Source: Helicoverpa zea (taxonomy: Eukaryota > Arthropoda > Insecta > Lepidoptera > Noctuidae). From it: DNA of 64,000 nt. Below, in pieces: positions 53,816 through 63,700 of this stretch (the stretch's first letter is position 1; each line of letters begins with the position of its first letter). The notes under the pieces were generated by a model. That model was not told the DNA's origin. It was given only the letters and a program-made list of their open reading frames with translations, and did no database searches. The DNA lies in the NCBI RefSeq assembly GCF_022581195.2, contig NC_061482.1:16430001-16494000 (forward strand), written 5' to 3'. The translations under genes were made by a program, and so were the position numbers.

Positions 53816-53945
53816 CCACCGGTACCTTGGACCCTGTGCCCGATATCGGTGGCAACCTATTTTTTATATTTTTAAATGTTTTTTATTTAATATTTAAAAA
53901 TGTAATAAATAAGTGCAAGAATAAATAAAACAAATTTTATGAAAA

Positions 53946-54386
53946 AAGACTGATTACAAATTTTTGATTTGCACTTTGTTATTCTAGTAAGAGATAAGTA
54001 CTGTAGAGTACTTAATTAGAAACCTTTTCGTCGTAAGGTTTTATTAATTATATTTTATTATTGGCCGGACAATTATTTAAATATGTTCCATGAAAAAGAA
54101 TAGGATAAGAGTTTTTATACTGAAGTTGTCACTTGACCACACGAGCTCGTACAATAAACGTCGTAATTTCGAAATCAAGTTTTTCACTTGAGTAAGCGAG
54201 TTGTCTCCCGGTCCTACATATGGTAGAGGCGCCGACGCTAAAACCCCAAGTATAAATTTTCAGGTCACGCGAAAAAGTCGCTTGGTGACAGATAGAAGAA
54301 AAACCGGAAGTGTTGAGAAGGGTAACGTTCTACGCGACGGAGCCAGCGAACGAGAAACAAGTTAAGTAAAATCATAAATTTCTATA
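53946..54386. other. Possible gypsy 5' leader or LTR remnant
   Basis: Sequence between the LINE and a gag-like frame. It has GTCTCCCGGTCCTACA then TATGGTAGAGGCGCCGACGC, where GGCGCC could be part of a primer binding site. No second LTR copy was found, so the assignment is weak. Confidence 0.35.
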
Positions 54387-55153
54387 TGACGATGGCGCAA
54401 ACAATCAATTTTTTCACGGGTGTCTATGACGTAAATTTTGACGAATTTTTAGAGCTATTTAAATTAATAGCGGCAATCAATAAATGGGCGGAAAATGATA
54501 TAGCGCTCATTCTAGGCGCATATTTACAAGGGCCTGCATTGTCCTTCTTTAAAAACCAATAAACAGAAGGCATTGCTTTTAAGACGATTTGCGATAAAAT
54601 AAAGGTAGAATTTCCGTCAACAACAAACTATGTAGAGAAATTCTATAGTTCTCGGCAAAATAAAGACGACCTTATAATTTTTTATTATCGTTTAAACGAT
54701 TTAAAATTACGAAATTATTTTCGTAAAAACATATTTAAAGGGGCTGACAAGTGAAAATATGCAAAAGCTTGGGACGCGTCTATACAATTCGAAGGCAGAT
54801 TTAAGAATGACGTTGATACAAATGAAGGAATTATTTGGTCAAGATCAATCATCGATGAATTTGCCTATCCAATGCCCGCGCGCGATTTTGTCGAAAGTAA
54901 AATTCGACCACCCCTTCGAAATCACGAGATCACCGTCCACATCGACACCGAGGACGCAAAGTCCAATGCCGTCGCCCCTCGACCAAATTCGACAATCGAT
55001 TTGGTTAGACCAAATGAACCACGAAATGCGGAAACTTTCCATACGCCCAGATACAACCTAGGACCTCGATTTAGATATACGAATGCGAACAGCAATAACA
55101 CTCGATTCTATTCTAGCCCTAGCCCAAGAAGTCGTGAAGATAACCCAAACTAG
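54387..55153 (+). pseudogene. Ty3/gypsy Gag remnant
   Basis: Starts at ATG (54387). It reads FFTGVYDVNFDEFLELFKLI, AAINKWAENDIALILGAYLQ and GPALSFFKNQ, then stop. It continues in frame with KTICDKIKVEFPSTTNYVEK and FYSSRQNKDDLIIFYYRL, has another stop near 54752, and reads on to PMPARDFVESKIRPPLRNHE. The pattern (FL..F...A..N.W...A..L...L.G.A..F) is that of retrotransposon Gag capsids. Several stops make it dead. Confidence 0.65.
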
Positions 55154-55214
55154 CAAGGACGCAGATCCTAGAAGTAGAGAAAATGACAGGGGAGTTGCGT
55201 CCGAGGAAACCGAT

Positions 55215-55375
55215 ATTGGATAACCGTCGGTTCTGTGTCACCATTTCGTTAAAGTTGGGTTTCATTAAATTTCTCAAAAGGGCTTCAGCGTGTTGGCTTC
55301 GGCCACGTTGGCCTCCCAAAAATCCGGGACTCTATAGACCCGAAATCTGGAAAAGACATACATTTAACAATAAAA
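55215..55375 (+). mobile_element. LINE 3' end, copy C
   Basis: Third copy of the 3' segment at 34.3-35.3 kb: AGGGCTTCAGCGTGTTGGCT, CTCCCAAAAATCCGGGACTC and GAAAAGACATACA, then an A- and AAT-rich tail. It has an internal small duplication (TTAAAGTTGGGTTTCATTAAA). Confidence 0.75.
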
Positions 55376-55417
55376 TAATAACTAACATTATATTAAGCCA
55401 TTATTCACCTGTTACAG

Positions 55418-56437
55418 ATAACAAACGCCTCATCAACTGTAGAAGAACACACAACTGTGGTACATCTGCATGCGGATCAAACATCTGCGGAGCCCATAGT
55501 TATGGCCATTGAGAATGAGAATGCAGAATCAAGTAAATATAAATAATTATATTATAAAGTTTATAAGTGTATACAAAGCAATGCAGCTCACCACCAACAG
55601 TCAAATGGCTAAACCGGTTATGGGGGATTTAGTTTTTAAGTTTTGTACCTGTACACTGTTGTAATAATAAAAATTAAGTGTAATTAATTAATCAATTCCG
55701 GAAAATGTTATTTATATTTGTTAGTGTGGCAATATAATAATATAACATTTTTTTTTCAGGTACTTATCTGGTTAACCGTGTTTGCGAAGGAACGATATTG
55801 GGTATTTTTTGGTACCAGGTACCAATGCCGATACTAAGGCATCCCTAATAAGGATTTGTCTGAGCAAATGCTCAGAGGTGGGGGTTTTTATTCCTATTGC
55901 TTTCGACGGGTGTCCATCGAATTTACAGGCTGTTCAACAATTAGGATGTGACTTCACCGATGTGGATAATCTTAAAACTTATTTTTTACATCCTTCTAAA
56001 GGAAAAAGGTTGTCATGTAATTAAACTTGTAAGGAATACTTTTTGGCAACGAAAAAATACTGTTTGATGAATCTGACCAGGCTATTAAGTGGCAACTTCT
56101 TGTCAATTTATCAAAATTAAAACAAAATGTAGGACTCAACTTAGCAAATAAATTATCTCAGAGGCATATTACCTTTCGCAATCAAGTGATGAAAGTAAAG
56201 CTAGCAACAGAATTATTAAGTATGAGTGTTGCAAACGCACTTATTCTTTGCGACAAGGAATCACAATCATCGCAATTCTACAACTCGGAAGGTACATTTA
56301 AAATTACCATTATGAATAATCTTTTTGATGTTCTAAATTCAACATCTTGCAATTTTTGTGGATACAAAAGGCCACTCGATTCGCAAAACAGGGATGAAAT
56401 ATTTGTGTTTTTAGATTATGCCAAAAAAATAGATTAG
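55418..56437 (+). pseudogene. THAP9/P-type transposase remnant
   Basis: A first exon-like block (55418-55532, acceptor TTACAG, donor AAGTAAAT) encodes an acidic linker (SSTVEEHTTVVHLHADQTSA). After an intron with TTTTTTTCAG at 55759, RNDIGYFLVPGTNADTKASL, FIPIAFDGCPSNLQAVQQLG and DVDNLKTYFLHP follow. Then, across frameshifts, HVIKLVRNTFWQRK, SQRHITFRNQVMKVKLATEL and FDVLNSTSCNFCGYKRPLDS. These match, in order, the RNase H-like and following regions of P-element/THAP9 transposases. At least two frameshifts. The THAP finger and the last catalytic part are absent. Confidence 0.8.
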
Positions 56438-56550
56438 CAGATTGAAATTCCAAGAAAAGAAAAAGTGAATAATTCGAATGCCGAATCTTGAACCCCGAAT
56501 CGTGGTCCACATTACTAGTACCACATAAGGTCGAGTATCTTTGCGGAAAG

Positions 56551-57236
56551 AGGAATAGACTATAAGCGCGCTGTAGAATTGGCGCTGGCATTGGAGTCGG
56601 CGGACCGAGCTGCAACTACGGCGTGTGCTTCGAGCAACTCAGCGACCGCGCGAGCAAACAGCAGTGCTGCACAGGGTGGTAATAACGACGGCTTGCATCG
56701 GATCAGCGCGAATAGATGCGGCGTGCGCGGCAGGGGAGGTCCCAGCAGTGATGCGGACTTCTGCCGAGCGCTGTGCTCTAGATGCGGTAAATCAGGTCAT
56801 TCTGAGGGCAGGTGTCGATAGCAATGTCATTGTCAAAAAAATTGGTGAAAAGGGGCATTTGAACGTAATGTGCAAGAAAAATTTAAATGCAAAAGGGCAT
56901 AAAGGTCAGTTTTTTTTAATGATTCTTTAAGTGACGACGATAGCTGTAACTTTTATAATTTACATATTAAAAATGTGGGTGATGGTCCTTATTATGCAGA
57001 TTTAATCGTGGAATGTAAAATGTAGATTTTAGATAGATACTGGAAGTAACATATCAGTCATCTCAAAAAAATATTACGATAATATTTTTTCTTACATTCC
57101 GATTGAAAATAAAATGCTGGTTTTAAAATCGTACACGGGCGGTGTCATCGAGACAATTGGATTTATAGTTGTCAATGTTATTACAGGTAAACAAAGTGCA
57201 AAATTGAACTTATCCATAATCAGAGCGCTATTGCGT
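56551..57236 (+). pseudogene. Ty3/gypsy nucleocapsid and protease remnant
   Basis: RAVELALALESADRAATTAC is a Gag C-terminal segment. The first knuckle CSRCGKSGHSEGRC is intact; a second is only partly kept (KGHLNVMCKK). The protease region has DTGSNISVISKKYYD (active-site DTG) and SYTGGVIETIGFIVVNVITG, then AKLNLSIIRALL and stop. Frames change at least twice. The copy is fused at about 57220 to a copia pol end. Confidence 0.75.
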
Positions 57237-57424
57237 TAATTAAAACAGGTTCATTTAATAAAAGGTCAAAACATACAGATGTGGGGTTATTTCATTCATG
57301 AAAATTATAAGAAAGGTTTTTTAGATATATTATATTGTCCAACAAATTTACAAATAGCTGATATGTTGACAAAACCATTGTATAGAGACAAGTTTAAGTT
57401 TAATTGTGATAAAGTTGTTATGTA
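57219..57424 (+). pseudogene. Ty1/copia Pol C-terminus (RNase H end)
   Basis: NQSAIALIKTGSFNKRSKHT, frameshift near 57290, then FIHENYKKGFLDILYCPTNL and QIADMLTKPLYRDKF, ending at TAA near 57424. The ADMLTKPL motif is the standard end of copia Pol. The match starts in the middle of gypsy protease sequence, so the junction is chimeric. Confidence 0.85.
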
Positions 57425-57992
57425 AAATTATTGATGATTTATAATTAGACGTAAAGTGTTTAAGTTCATATTTTGAAAACATTGATGGTGTCTCTGATGA
57501 TACGCAAACAAACGAGGGGATTTTTCAAAAACGTCATATTGACCAATTAGACACGCAAATCGCGACATTCATTAAGTAAGGCAGTAAATCTATCATCAGT
57601 AGATAAAAGTGATGGCGTTATTCAATTGAATGATAAACTTGAGCCCGAGAAGTCTTTTGTAAGCGTGGATTCAGGGCACAAATATGAGTTCTTTAATTAA
57701 GTAGGGGAAACAGCATATGTTACTAGTGAGCCTATTCCGTCCGCAAATTCTTCAGGGAACTCATCTCGTAAGGACGCCGCCATCGAGTCACAATCAGTTG
57801 CAAGGTTAAAAAACAATGTGCAATTGCCAGTTTTAAACTTTGGATCCATGTTCGACCCATTAATGGCGGTCCACCAATTTCAATATCAATATTCAAACTA
57901 ATTTTAACACTACTACCAATTGATTCACTTATAAAAGTCTTTAAATATAAACTTAAGTGTTTAAAGTCTTTAAACTTTTAATACCAACAAAA
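57425..57992. other. Unassigned sequence between copia fragments
   Basis: Several short open stretches, for example DKSDGVIQLNDKLEPEKSFV, without a known family. No LTR pair was found. Confidence 0.3.
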
Positions 57993-58330
57993 GGTTATGG
58001 GCCCAGAGACGCCCGAGAAGAATAATTAAAAACCGGTGGGTAATGTCGAACCCAAGATAAAAAACAAGAAACAGTGAAAACTAAAAAAAAACAGTTTTAT
58101 CAAAGAAAAAAAACAGTAAAAACAAGAAAATGGAAAAAACTGATGTAATACAAATTGAAAAGCTGAAAGATGTAGAAACATTCTTATTGTAGTTTGAATT
58201 CAATATACATTTGAAAGCAGCGAATCTTAGTAAAACAATTGAGACACAAATAAAAGACGACGAGAAGAAAAGTGATTTCACTATCAGAGTAAGATCCCAG
58301 TGCGATCAGACATTAGTGATTTTCTAAAGG
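57993..58330 (+). pseudogene. Copia 5' fragment: primer site and Gag start
   Basis: GGTTATGGGCCCAG (57993-58006) is the copia-type primer site, complementary to an internal part of initiator Met-tRNA. At 58130 an ATG opens MEKTDVIQIEKLKDVETFLL. A stop follows at 58190-58192, then FEFNIHLKAANLSKTIETQI continues in frame. The pattern resembles copia Gag starts (IEKLKG..NF..W). Confidence 0.7.
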
Positions 58331-59520
58331 ATGAAACCTTAGGTTCTCAGTAGTGTCTCATATACTTAAAATGCCTGTGTGTTGGTGGGGCTTGCATTGT
58401 GACACCAGGTGAGAAAGGTAACTAACAATTAGAGTTGTTTAACGAAAATTCTAATGGCTGATATTTGAAGATATAAGTGGATGAAGGGGATATGTCGCAT
58501 TTTTAGAGTTTCGCTGTTCTATGCATGGATGATGATGTTACATATGTACATACAAACAATTTTAAACCTTAAAACTACCACTTTTGTGGCTATTTTAGAA
58601 ATTCACTACTTGATGAAGTTGTCATGTACCTACACTATTATTTTTAATCAATATTGGAAGAATGTGTTATGGGCACATAACATTTGTATAGATGCCTAAA
58701 AAGCAAAAAGTTAACTTTGACGGTAAAAATCTTATTGAAAAATAATAAAATAACTCAAAACCCCCGACTTAACCCAATTATATAGGAATATCCGTCGGTG
58801 GCTCTACTGTGTCAGTGGAAAAAAAAGCTAATATTAAGGACCAACTAAAATTTGATAAACCGGAATATCGATATTATTATCAACCCATTCTTGGAGAAGA
58901 ATAATCGTTTTTCATTTATTTTTTAATTTCTTTCTAATTTCTTAAGTAACTAGTCTCCTTCAGACTTCATTTTCTTAAATTGATTAAAATATTTCTTTGC
59001 GGAAGAAGGAGTTATGTTCAGTTTGTATTAAAATAAAGTAATAAAAATACATTTTATTCTTTAATTTCTCCCCTATTTTAAAAATACTAAACGGTTGGCG
59101 CCGCCAGACACCCTTATTGGATACATTAAAGGCGTTTTGAAATATCCTTAAATGTTTTCAATTTTCTCGAAATTAGAATTTTGTGACATATCGCCTCCAT
59201 CCACTCATGTCTTCATTTATAAACCTATATTTTGTAGAATATTATTCTGAATTAGTATCATGAACTGTTCATTGACCAGAACTTTTGCCAGACGCTTTAA
59301 AGCGCCTAAATAAATGAACTTTATTTATTTTCTAATGTCTGACTTTTACATATTTTATTAAAGTAACTACAACAAAGTTATATTTCATCAGTCAGACGAA
59401 TTTGAATGACCAAACATCTCCTAAATACAAATCTACTTCAACCGGGAGTGCGAGCGCAAGAGCACTATGCATGCATTGAAGAGCGAGTGAGACTTAAACT
59501 TACCATATGCTCCACTCTAG
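58331..59520. other. No recognised feature
   Basis: AT-rich sequence with a few short frames and no known family. It presumably includes lost parts of the two copia elements on either side. Confidence 0.3.
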
Positions 59521-59538
59521 TGTGTGTGTGTGTGTGTT
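59521..59538. repeat. GT dinucleotide run
   Basis: Nine GT units in a row. Confidence 0.9.
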
Positions 59539-59803
59539 ACGTTACCATATGTAAATAGAGGGATGCCGTGTATAGCATCTAAAATGCCTGAATTTTCAGA
59601 AAAATGCCTGTCTAAAGCAAAACAATCGAGAACACAAAATGGCAGATTTTCGTGAATTCTGTATGTCACCATTCACTTCCCTACTTTTGAGAAAATTGCA
59701 CCACTGCTTAAGCTTAAAAATGCCTGTCATAATTTTTTTGCGGCCGGCATTGGTTTAGACCAAATATTTTTAGCCTGTTGAAAATTACAAATGTGTTTTA
59801 ATA

Positions 59804-60215
59804 GGTTATGGGCCCAGGCCACCTATTTAAATCAGATTTCCGGTATAAAAGTAATTATAGCATCAAGTAAATAATGACGAATTACTTAGTGAATGTCCCT
59901 AAGTTAAAGGAAACAGAAAATTTCGACGATTGGGCTTTTGCAGTCGAAATTTCATGATTCTGGAAGGCGTCGATTTGAACAAGGCTGCAGGTTTGACAGA
60001 AGCGGAAAACAAAAAAGCAAGAGCAAAAATTTTTATGACAATTGATGCATCTTTATATGTCCACATTAAAAACGAAACTACAGTTCAAGAATTATGGAAC
60101 AGATTGAAATCTTTGTTCGAAGATTCTGGTTTTACACGCAAGATTACTCTTCTACGAAGGCTAATTTCAATTCGCTTGGAAAACTGCGATTCGATGACAA
60201 GCTACGTAGGTAAAC
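59804..60215 (+). pseudogene. Second copia 5' fragment: primer site and Gag
   Basis: The same GGTTATGGGCCCAG site (59804-59817) lies 56 bp before an ATG at 59874. It opens MTNYLVNVPKLKETENFDDW then AFAVE. One missing base near 59953 breaks the frame, after which FMILEGVDLNKAAGLTEAEN, KIFMTIDASLYVHIKNETTV and QELWNRLKSLFEDSGFTRKI follow. This is copia Gag. It ends abruptly after SMTSYV, near 60210. Confidence 0.85.
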
Positions 60216-60389
60216 CAGCTCATTGCAAGGCACGACTACCGGCCCATTGAGGATTTAATCATATCACAAGAGCAGAGGTATTACAGGGGTATTTAATCAT
60301 TCCAAAAGCAAATATTCGGAAATTAATCCAACTCTAGAGCTATAGTTATTTGTGACGGTACATACAGATATATATGTGGTGGCCTTATC

Positions 60390-60480
60390 GTAGACTTGAC
60401 CACTTCATGAAATGACTCGACCATTTCATGAAATGGTCCCGTTTCATGAAATGGTCCCGTTTCATGAAATGTTTCACTGT
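60390..60480. repeat. TTTCATGAAATGG palindromic repeats
   Basis: Four copies of a CATTTCATGAAATGG-type palindrome in a row (two joined by TCCCG), then CACATCATGATGTG. Three matching copies near 62065-62120 lie in the other arm, so these are subterminal repeats of the transposon. Confidence 0.75.
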
Positions 60481-60656
60481 CTATTGGCCACATCATGATG
60501 TGGCTTGGGCAAATCAATGATGAGAAATCGTTTCTCGATATGTGCAACTGAAAGCTCGGCTTCTTCATGCAATGATCAAAATTAATTGATCACATCGTAA
60601 AATAGTTATGTAAAATGCCCCTAGGGGCGCTGCCAGCGCTTTATTTACGTTTGAAG

Positions 60657-60767
60657 ATGGCGGCCGTTGACTGCAATGAAAATTCTCGCAGCGAAAAATT
60701 GAATAATTCTTTTGAGGAAGAAAATGACAAAAGAGTGTACGACGAAAATAATAATAATATAAAATAA
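60657..60767 (+). CDS. Short frame at the transposon's 5' side
   Basis: 36 codons: MAAVDCNENSRSEKLNNSFE then acidic, Asn-rich. ATG in AAGATGGCGG, a good Kozak context. It could be the first exon or start of the KRBA2-like protein that follows at 60836. No independent function is known. Confidence 0.3.
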   Translation: MAAVDCNENSRSEKLNNSFEEENDKRVYDENNNNIK

Positions 60768-60814
60768 TTCTACGTTGGCGAATTATAACAACTTTTTAAA
60801 ATTATAAGGTTATA

Positions 60815-61111
60815 AAACAAATCAAGAACAGTAGGGTGACCACGCCAAAGAAGTCCATGGACTATTACTGGCTGTCAAAATATGACGTTATGGAAACTGC
60901 AGATGAGGCATATCTTATATTTAAGAAAAAATGCGTCGACGATCCCACTATCCGTATAATTCCGATGAAGAAATATTTTGAAATATTAAAGAAAGTTTAT
61001 AAAACTGTTGGACATGGTGGACGACTAAAAATGATTCAATACATTAAAAATAGGTTTATATCCCAAAGAAACCCATTGCGCTATTTATTGACTATTAATG
61101 TGTTATTATAA
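60815..61111 (+). pseudogene. KRBA2-like integrase-type protein fragment
   Basis: TTPKKSMDYYWLSKYDVMET, then PMKKYFEILKKVYKTVGHGG and RLKMIQYIKNRF. The PK.S.DYYWL.KYDV...... and AH..TGHGGRD.M pattern matches KRAB-A-domain-containing-2-like proteins, which derive from integrase-type transposons. GHGG holds the first His of an HHCC zinc domain. The frame stops soon after, so the catalytic core is missing. It has no in-frame stop upstream to about 60812. Confidence 0.7.
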
Positions 61112-61204
61112 TATATGACAAGAACATACTTTGTTGTTTAATTTGCTTACTACAAACCCCATGGAATTATTTACCAGCGATGTAACCCTTATAACCTCTT
61201 GCTA

Positions 61205-61694
61205 GTAGTAGCGAGTGTAACATCCACCAGATACAAGAACCCACCGTTCTCAGAACGCATCCCAAACGAGCCAGCTGAGCGCAGACCTAGGTAAGGTGGG
61301 GAAACTCATCTACCCCGATAGTCTGCAGCATAGTTGCAGCAATAATTTCCTCTTAGCCAATTATCGGCTACGGTGGCTGTTCTCATGTATGGAGATTAGC
61401 CAACTGCGCAGGACATATTATAGTGCACAAGAGTTTACGAGTTGACACACAGACACAGGTGCACTCACTATTCCTTCACTTCCATAGCCCGATGGGACAA
61501 CAATCCAACACGATCGCAGAGAGATCAGGCGCAGGACCGACATTTACATGCTCTCCGATGCACAAATACCAACTTCCATGCTGCGGGCTGTTTCGTGAAA
61601 GTCTCTAAAACCCACAAAGCGGCTCGACCCGGGAATCAAACCCGAGACCTCGTGCTCGACAGCTGCGCTTGCGACAGCTAGACCAACGAGGCAG
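61205..61694 (-). mobile_element. tRNA-headed SINE, second family, nested
   Basis: Minus strand. The head is at the right end (CTCGTTGGTCTAGCTGTCGC, with B box GGTTTGATTCCCGGG). The body has GTGCACCTGTGTCTGTGTGT and GTGCACTATAATATGTCCTG in reverse. The left part (GTTCTCAGAACGCATCCCAA, TGCAGCAATAATTTCCTCTT) is an extension absent from the 29.2-kb copy. It sits inside the KRBA2-type transposon. Confidence 0.7.
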
Positions 61695-62874
61695 TGAACC
61701 TACAGGTTACGTCATTTTAGATTACGTGTTCTATTTTAAGATTCCTAAAATGTTACTAAAGTTCCTATTTTATTCAAATTATTATGTATGTCGGATTTAA
61801 AGGACAATGAACAAGTTCTTACTCTTAATATTTGCAATTGAAGTTATGAAAAAAAACTAAGTTTTTTTGCCTCCTGACAATTTTGAGCTGTGAAAAATTT
61901 CACAACTACCAGATTTTATGAAATTAAACTCCAATGGGTCGACCCAAAATATTGTGGATTTATATTAAATATTTTATGGATACCCTATTATACCATACGG
62001 CCAGACGTGGATGACAAAATCGAGAAATGTTGACGATTTAACGATCTGGTCAAATTAACATGAACACTTCATGAAACGCAACCATTTCATGAAATGCTCA
62101 AGCTTTTCATGAAGTGGCCAAATCTACGATATGGCTACGACATATATACAAAAATCGTCTATTTCAACGTAAATCGTATAGTTTACACAAATTCCAAAAC
62201 CTACTTAAGCCATTTCTAATTATATGTATGTACTGACGGTTACATATTAGACGTTTCGGGGCCTTACGCAGCCACAACCTCCGATGCAACTATTCTGAAT
62301 GGAATGCTAGCTAATGAGGAAAACCCAATGCTCAGGTTTCAAGATGTGTTTATTCTCGACAAAGGGTTTCGAGATTCTCTAGTTTCATTAGAATCCAAGG
62401 GCATATACCGCCAATGATAGCCAACTAACTACCCTGCGAGCCAACAAATCTCGTTTAGTTACCATCTGTAGATGGGTAGTAGAAATAGTAAACGGCAGAT
62501 TCAAATGAGATTTCAAGCTCATGAGGCAAAATTATTTTAACAGAGCTCTGCCTCAAATGATGGTGGATTTTAAAATAGGCGCCACCATTTTAAATCACTT
62601 TCATGTGACAGTTGCTGATAACGAACGATCGAATGAATTTTTAAATTCAATAAATAGAAACGTTCACAGAGACAACGACTTGGCTGATTACGTAATTGCA
62701 AATAACCTCAATTCGAGGACAGTCACATGTAAACCTATAGATGTGACTTCTGGCTTGGACGCCTTCCCGCATTTGTTAGAAGCAGATGTAATGTTACTGG
62801 CTTTAGGTTCGTTTCACATAAAATCAGCAAAATGATAATGTGCAGAGCACATTCGCAATGGAATGTATGTAATT

Positions 62875-63025
62875 GGATTGCCGTTCCATCGGGCTGTGAT
62901 AGTAAAGACATAGAGTGTGCGCCTACATTTGCGCAAATGCTTGTGCACTATACTATGTCCTGCGCAGTTGGCTAATCTCCTTTCACGAGGACAGCCGCCG
63001 CAGCCGATAATCTGCTAGGACGACA
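62875..63025 (+). mobile_element. SINE body fragment, second family
   Basis: CCGTTCCATCGGGCTGTGAT, GAGTGTGCGCCTACATTTGC and GTGCACTATACTATGTCCTG match the body of the SINE at 29196, without the tRNA head. It cuts the ISL2EU transposase frame after CAEHIRNGMYVIG. Confidence 0.7.
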
Positions 63026-63594
63026 TAATCATTGGTAAGGATACTATTTTATAAATATTGGAAAAGCTTTTCTATTTTTTTGACAATACAATTAAGGTTA
63101 TCATCTAAAGTATCGACGATGGGACTTGGTTATGCCGTATCTTATAAAATACTAAGAATTGGCAAGGTGTGTGTTAAGACGAAATGTAGAAAACCGCTCA
63201 AAAAGACCTTTTGATTAATATATGAATCATAATTAGAGGATACATTTACTTGAATTATATTTCAATAGTATTATTTAAAGTATGCTCCAACTTCTGAAGT
63301 AATAGTAGTGTATAAGGCCTATTATTGCTTTTAAAAACTTTTTACAAAAAAATAAAACCGACTTCCCAAAACACTAAAAAGCAAAAAAATAAAATTTAGG
63401 TTCATCGGCCTAGAAGTCGGTGTCTCGTGGATGATGATATGTTTATTTCACTGTCCTAAGCAAGCACCAAGCACTGTCCTACAAAGGGATTGGATAGAAT
63501 TAAGCAAAAATATAGTTACAGCATTAAATTTTGGCACAATTTGTAAAAGAAAACAGTCCAGAAGTACTGCTCCAACAGTAAAAAAAAAATATTT
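63026..63594. other. AT-rich spacer with AAAACCGACTTC motif
   Basis: Holds AATAAAACCGACTTCCCAAA and, 60 bp on, CTAGAAGTCGGTGTCTC, an imperfect inverted pair (63350-63425) typical of a common lepidopteran dispersed repeat. No gene recognised. Confidence 0.4.
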
Positions 63595-63700
63595 ATTTAT
63601 ACTTCATGCACATTTCGTACAATGGCGGACTTAACGCCTTAGGCGTTTTCTCCCAGTCTACCTTTAGGTAGTGGAGAAATAGCAGTGGTAGATGCAAGGT
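63595..63700. repeat. Dispersed repeat, GGCGGACTTAACGCCTTAGG
   Basis: TACAATGGCGGACTTAACGC, GGCGTTTTCTCCCAGTCTAC and CTTTAGGTAGTGGAGAAATA. I recognise it as a common LINE-related repeat end. From 63700 to the window end only AT-rich sequence with CATACATACATA and A runs is seen. Confidence 0.45.

Larger units (their letters stand above)
50995..53945 (+). mobile_element. R2-group LINE (C-terminal REL endonuclease)
   Basis: Plus-strand LINE with reverse transcriptase first and a restriction-like endonuclease at the C-terminus. The 3' UTR starts with CACCGGTACCTTGGACCCTG and ends near 53945 in AATAAATAAAAC. The order and the CCHC knuckle place it in the R2/R4/NeSL group. Which clade is not decided. 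Confidence 0.75.
60358..62233 (+). mobile_element. KRBA2-type DNA transposon in ISL2EU gene
   Basis: 1876 bp. Ends GTACATACAGATATATATG and, reverse-complemented, GTACATACATATAATTAG. Inside both, CACTTCATGAAA...CATTTCATGAAATGG repeats and ATCGTAGA.TTG.CCAC form a second inverted pair. TGACG flanks it at 60353-60357 and 62234-62238, a 5-bp TSD. It holds a KRBA2-like frame and a nested SINE. The superfamily is not fixed; an integrase-type element (Ginger-like) is the best guess. Confidence 0.75.
60290..62874 (+). pseudogene. ISL2EU-type (PIF/Harbinger) transposase, split
   Basis: The right part (from 62239) reads YILDVSGPYAATTSDATILN, VFILDKGFRDSLVSLESKGI, then across a frameshift TTLRANKSRLVTICRWVVEI and VNGRFK, and on to DFKIGATILNHFHVTVADNE. 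ILALGSF.IK.AK is followed by two stops (62833-62838), then CAEHIRNGMYVIG. LDKGFRD and RWVVE hold the second Asp and the Glu of the DDE triad. The left part is only the short VICDG just before 60358. The KRBA2-type transposon landed between ICDG and YIL, and the reading frame joins exactly across it if one TSD copy is removed. Confidence 0.75.

Noticed and set aside
60347..62248. TATT as a 4-bp TSD with TGT...ACA ends for the KRBA2-type element
   Set aside because: The repeat is there, but using TGACG instead restores the ISL2EU reading frame exactly, which a chance match would not.
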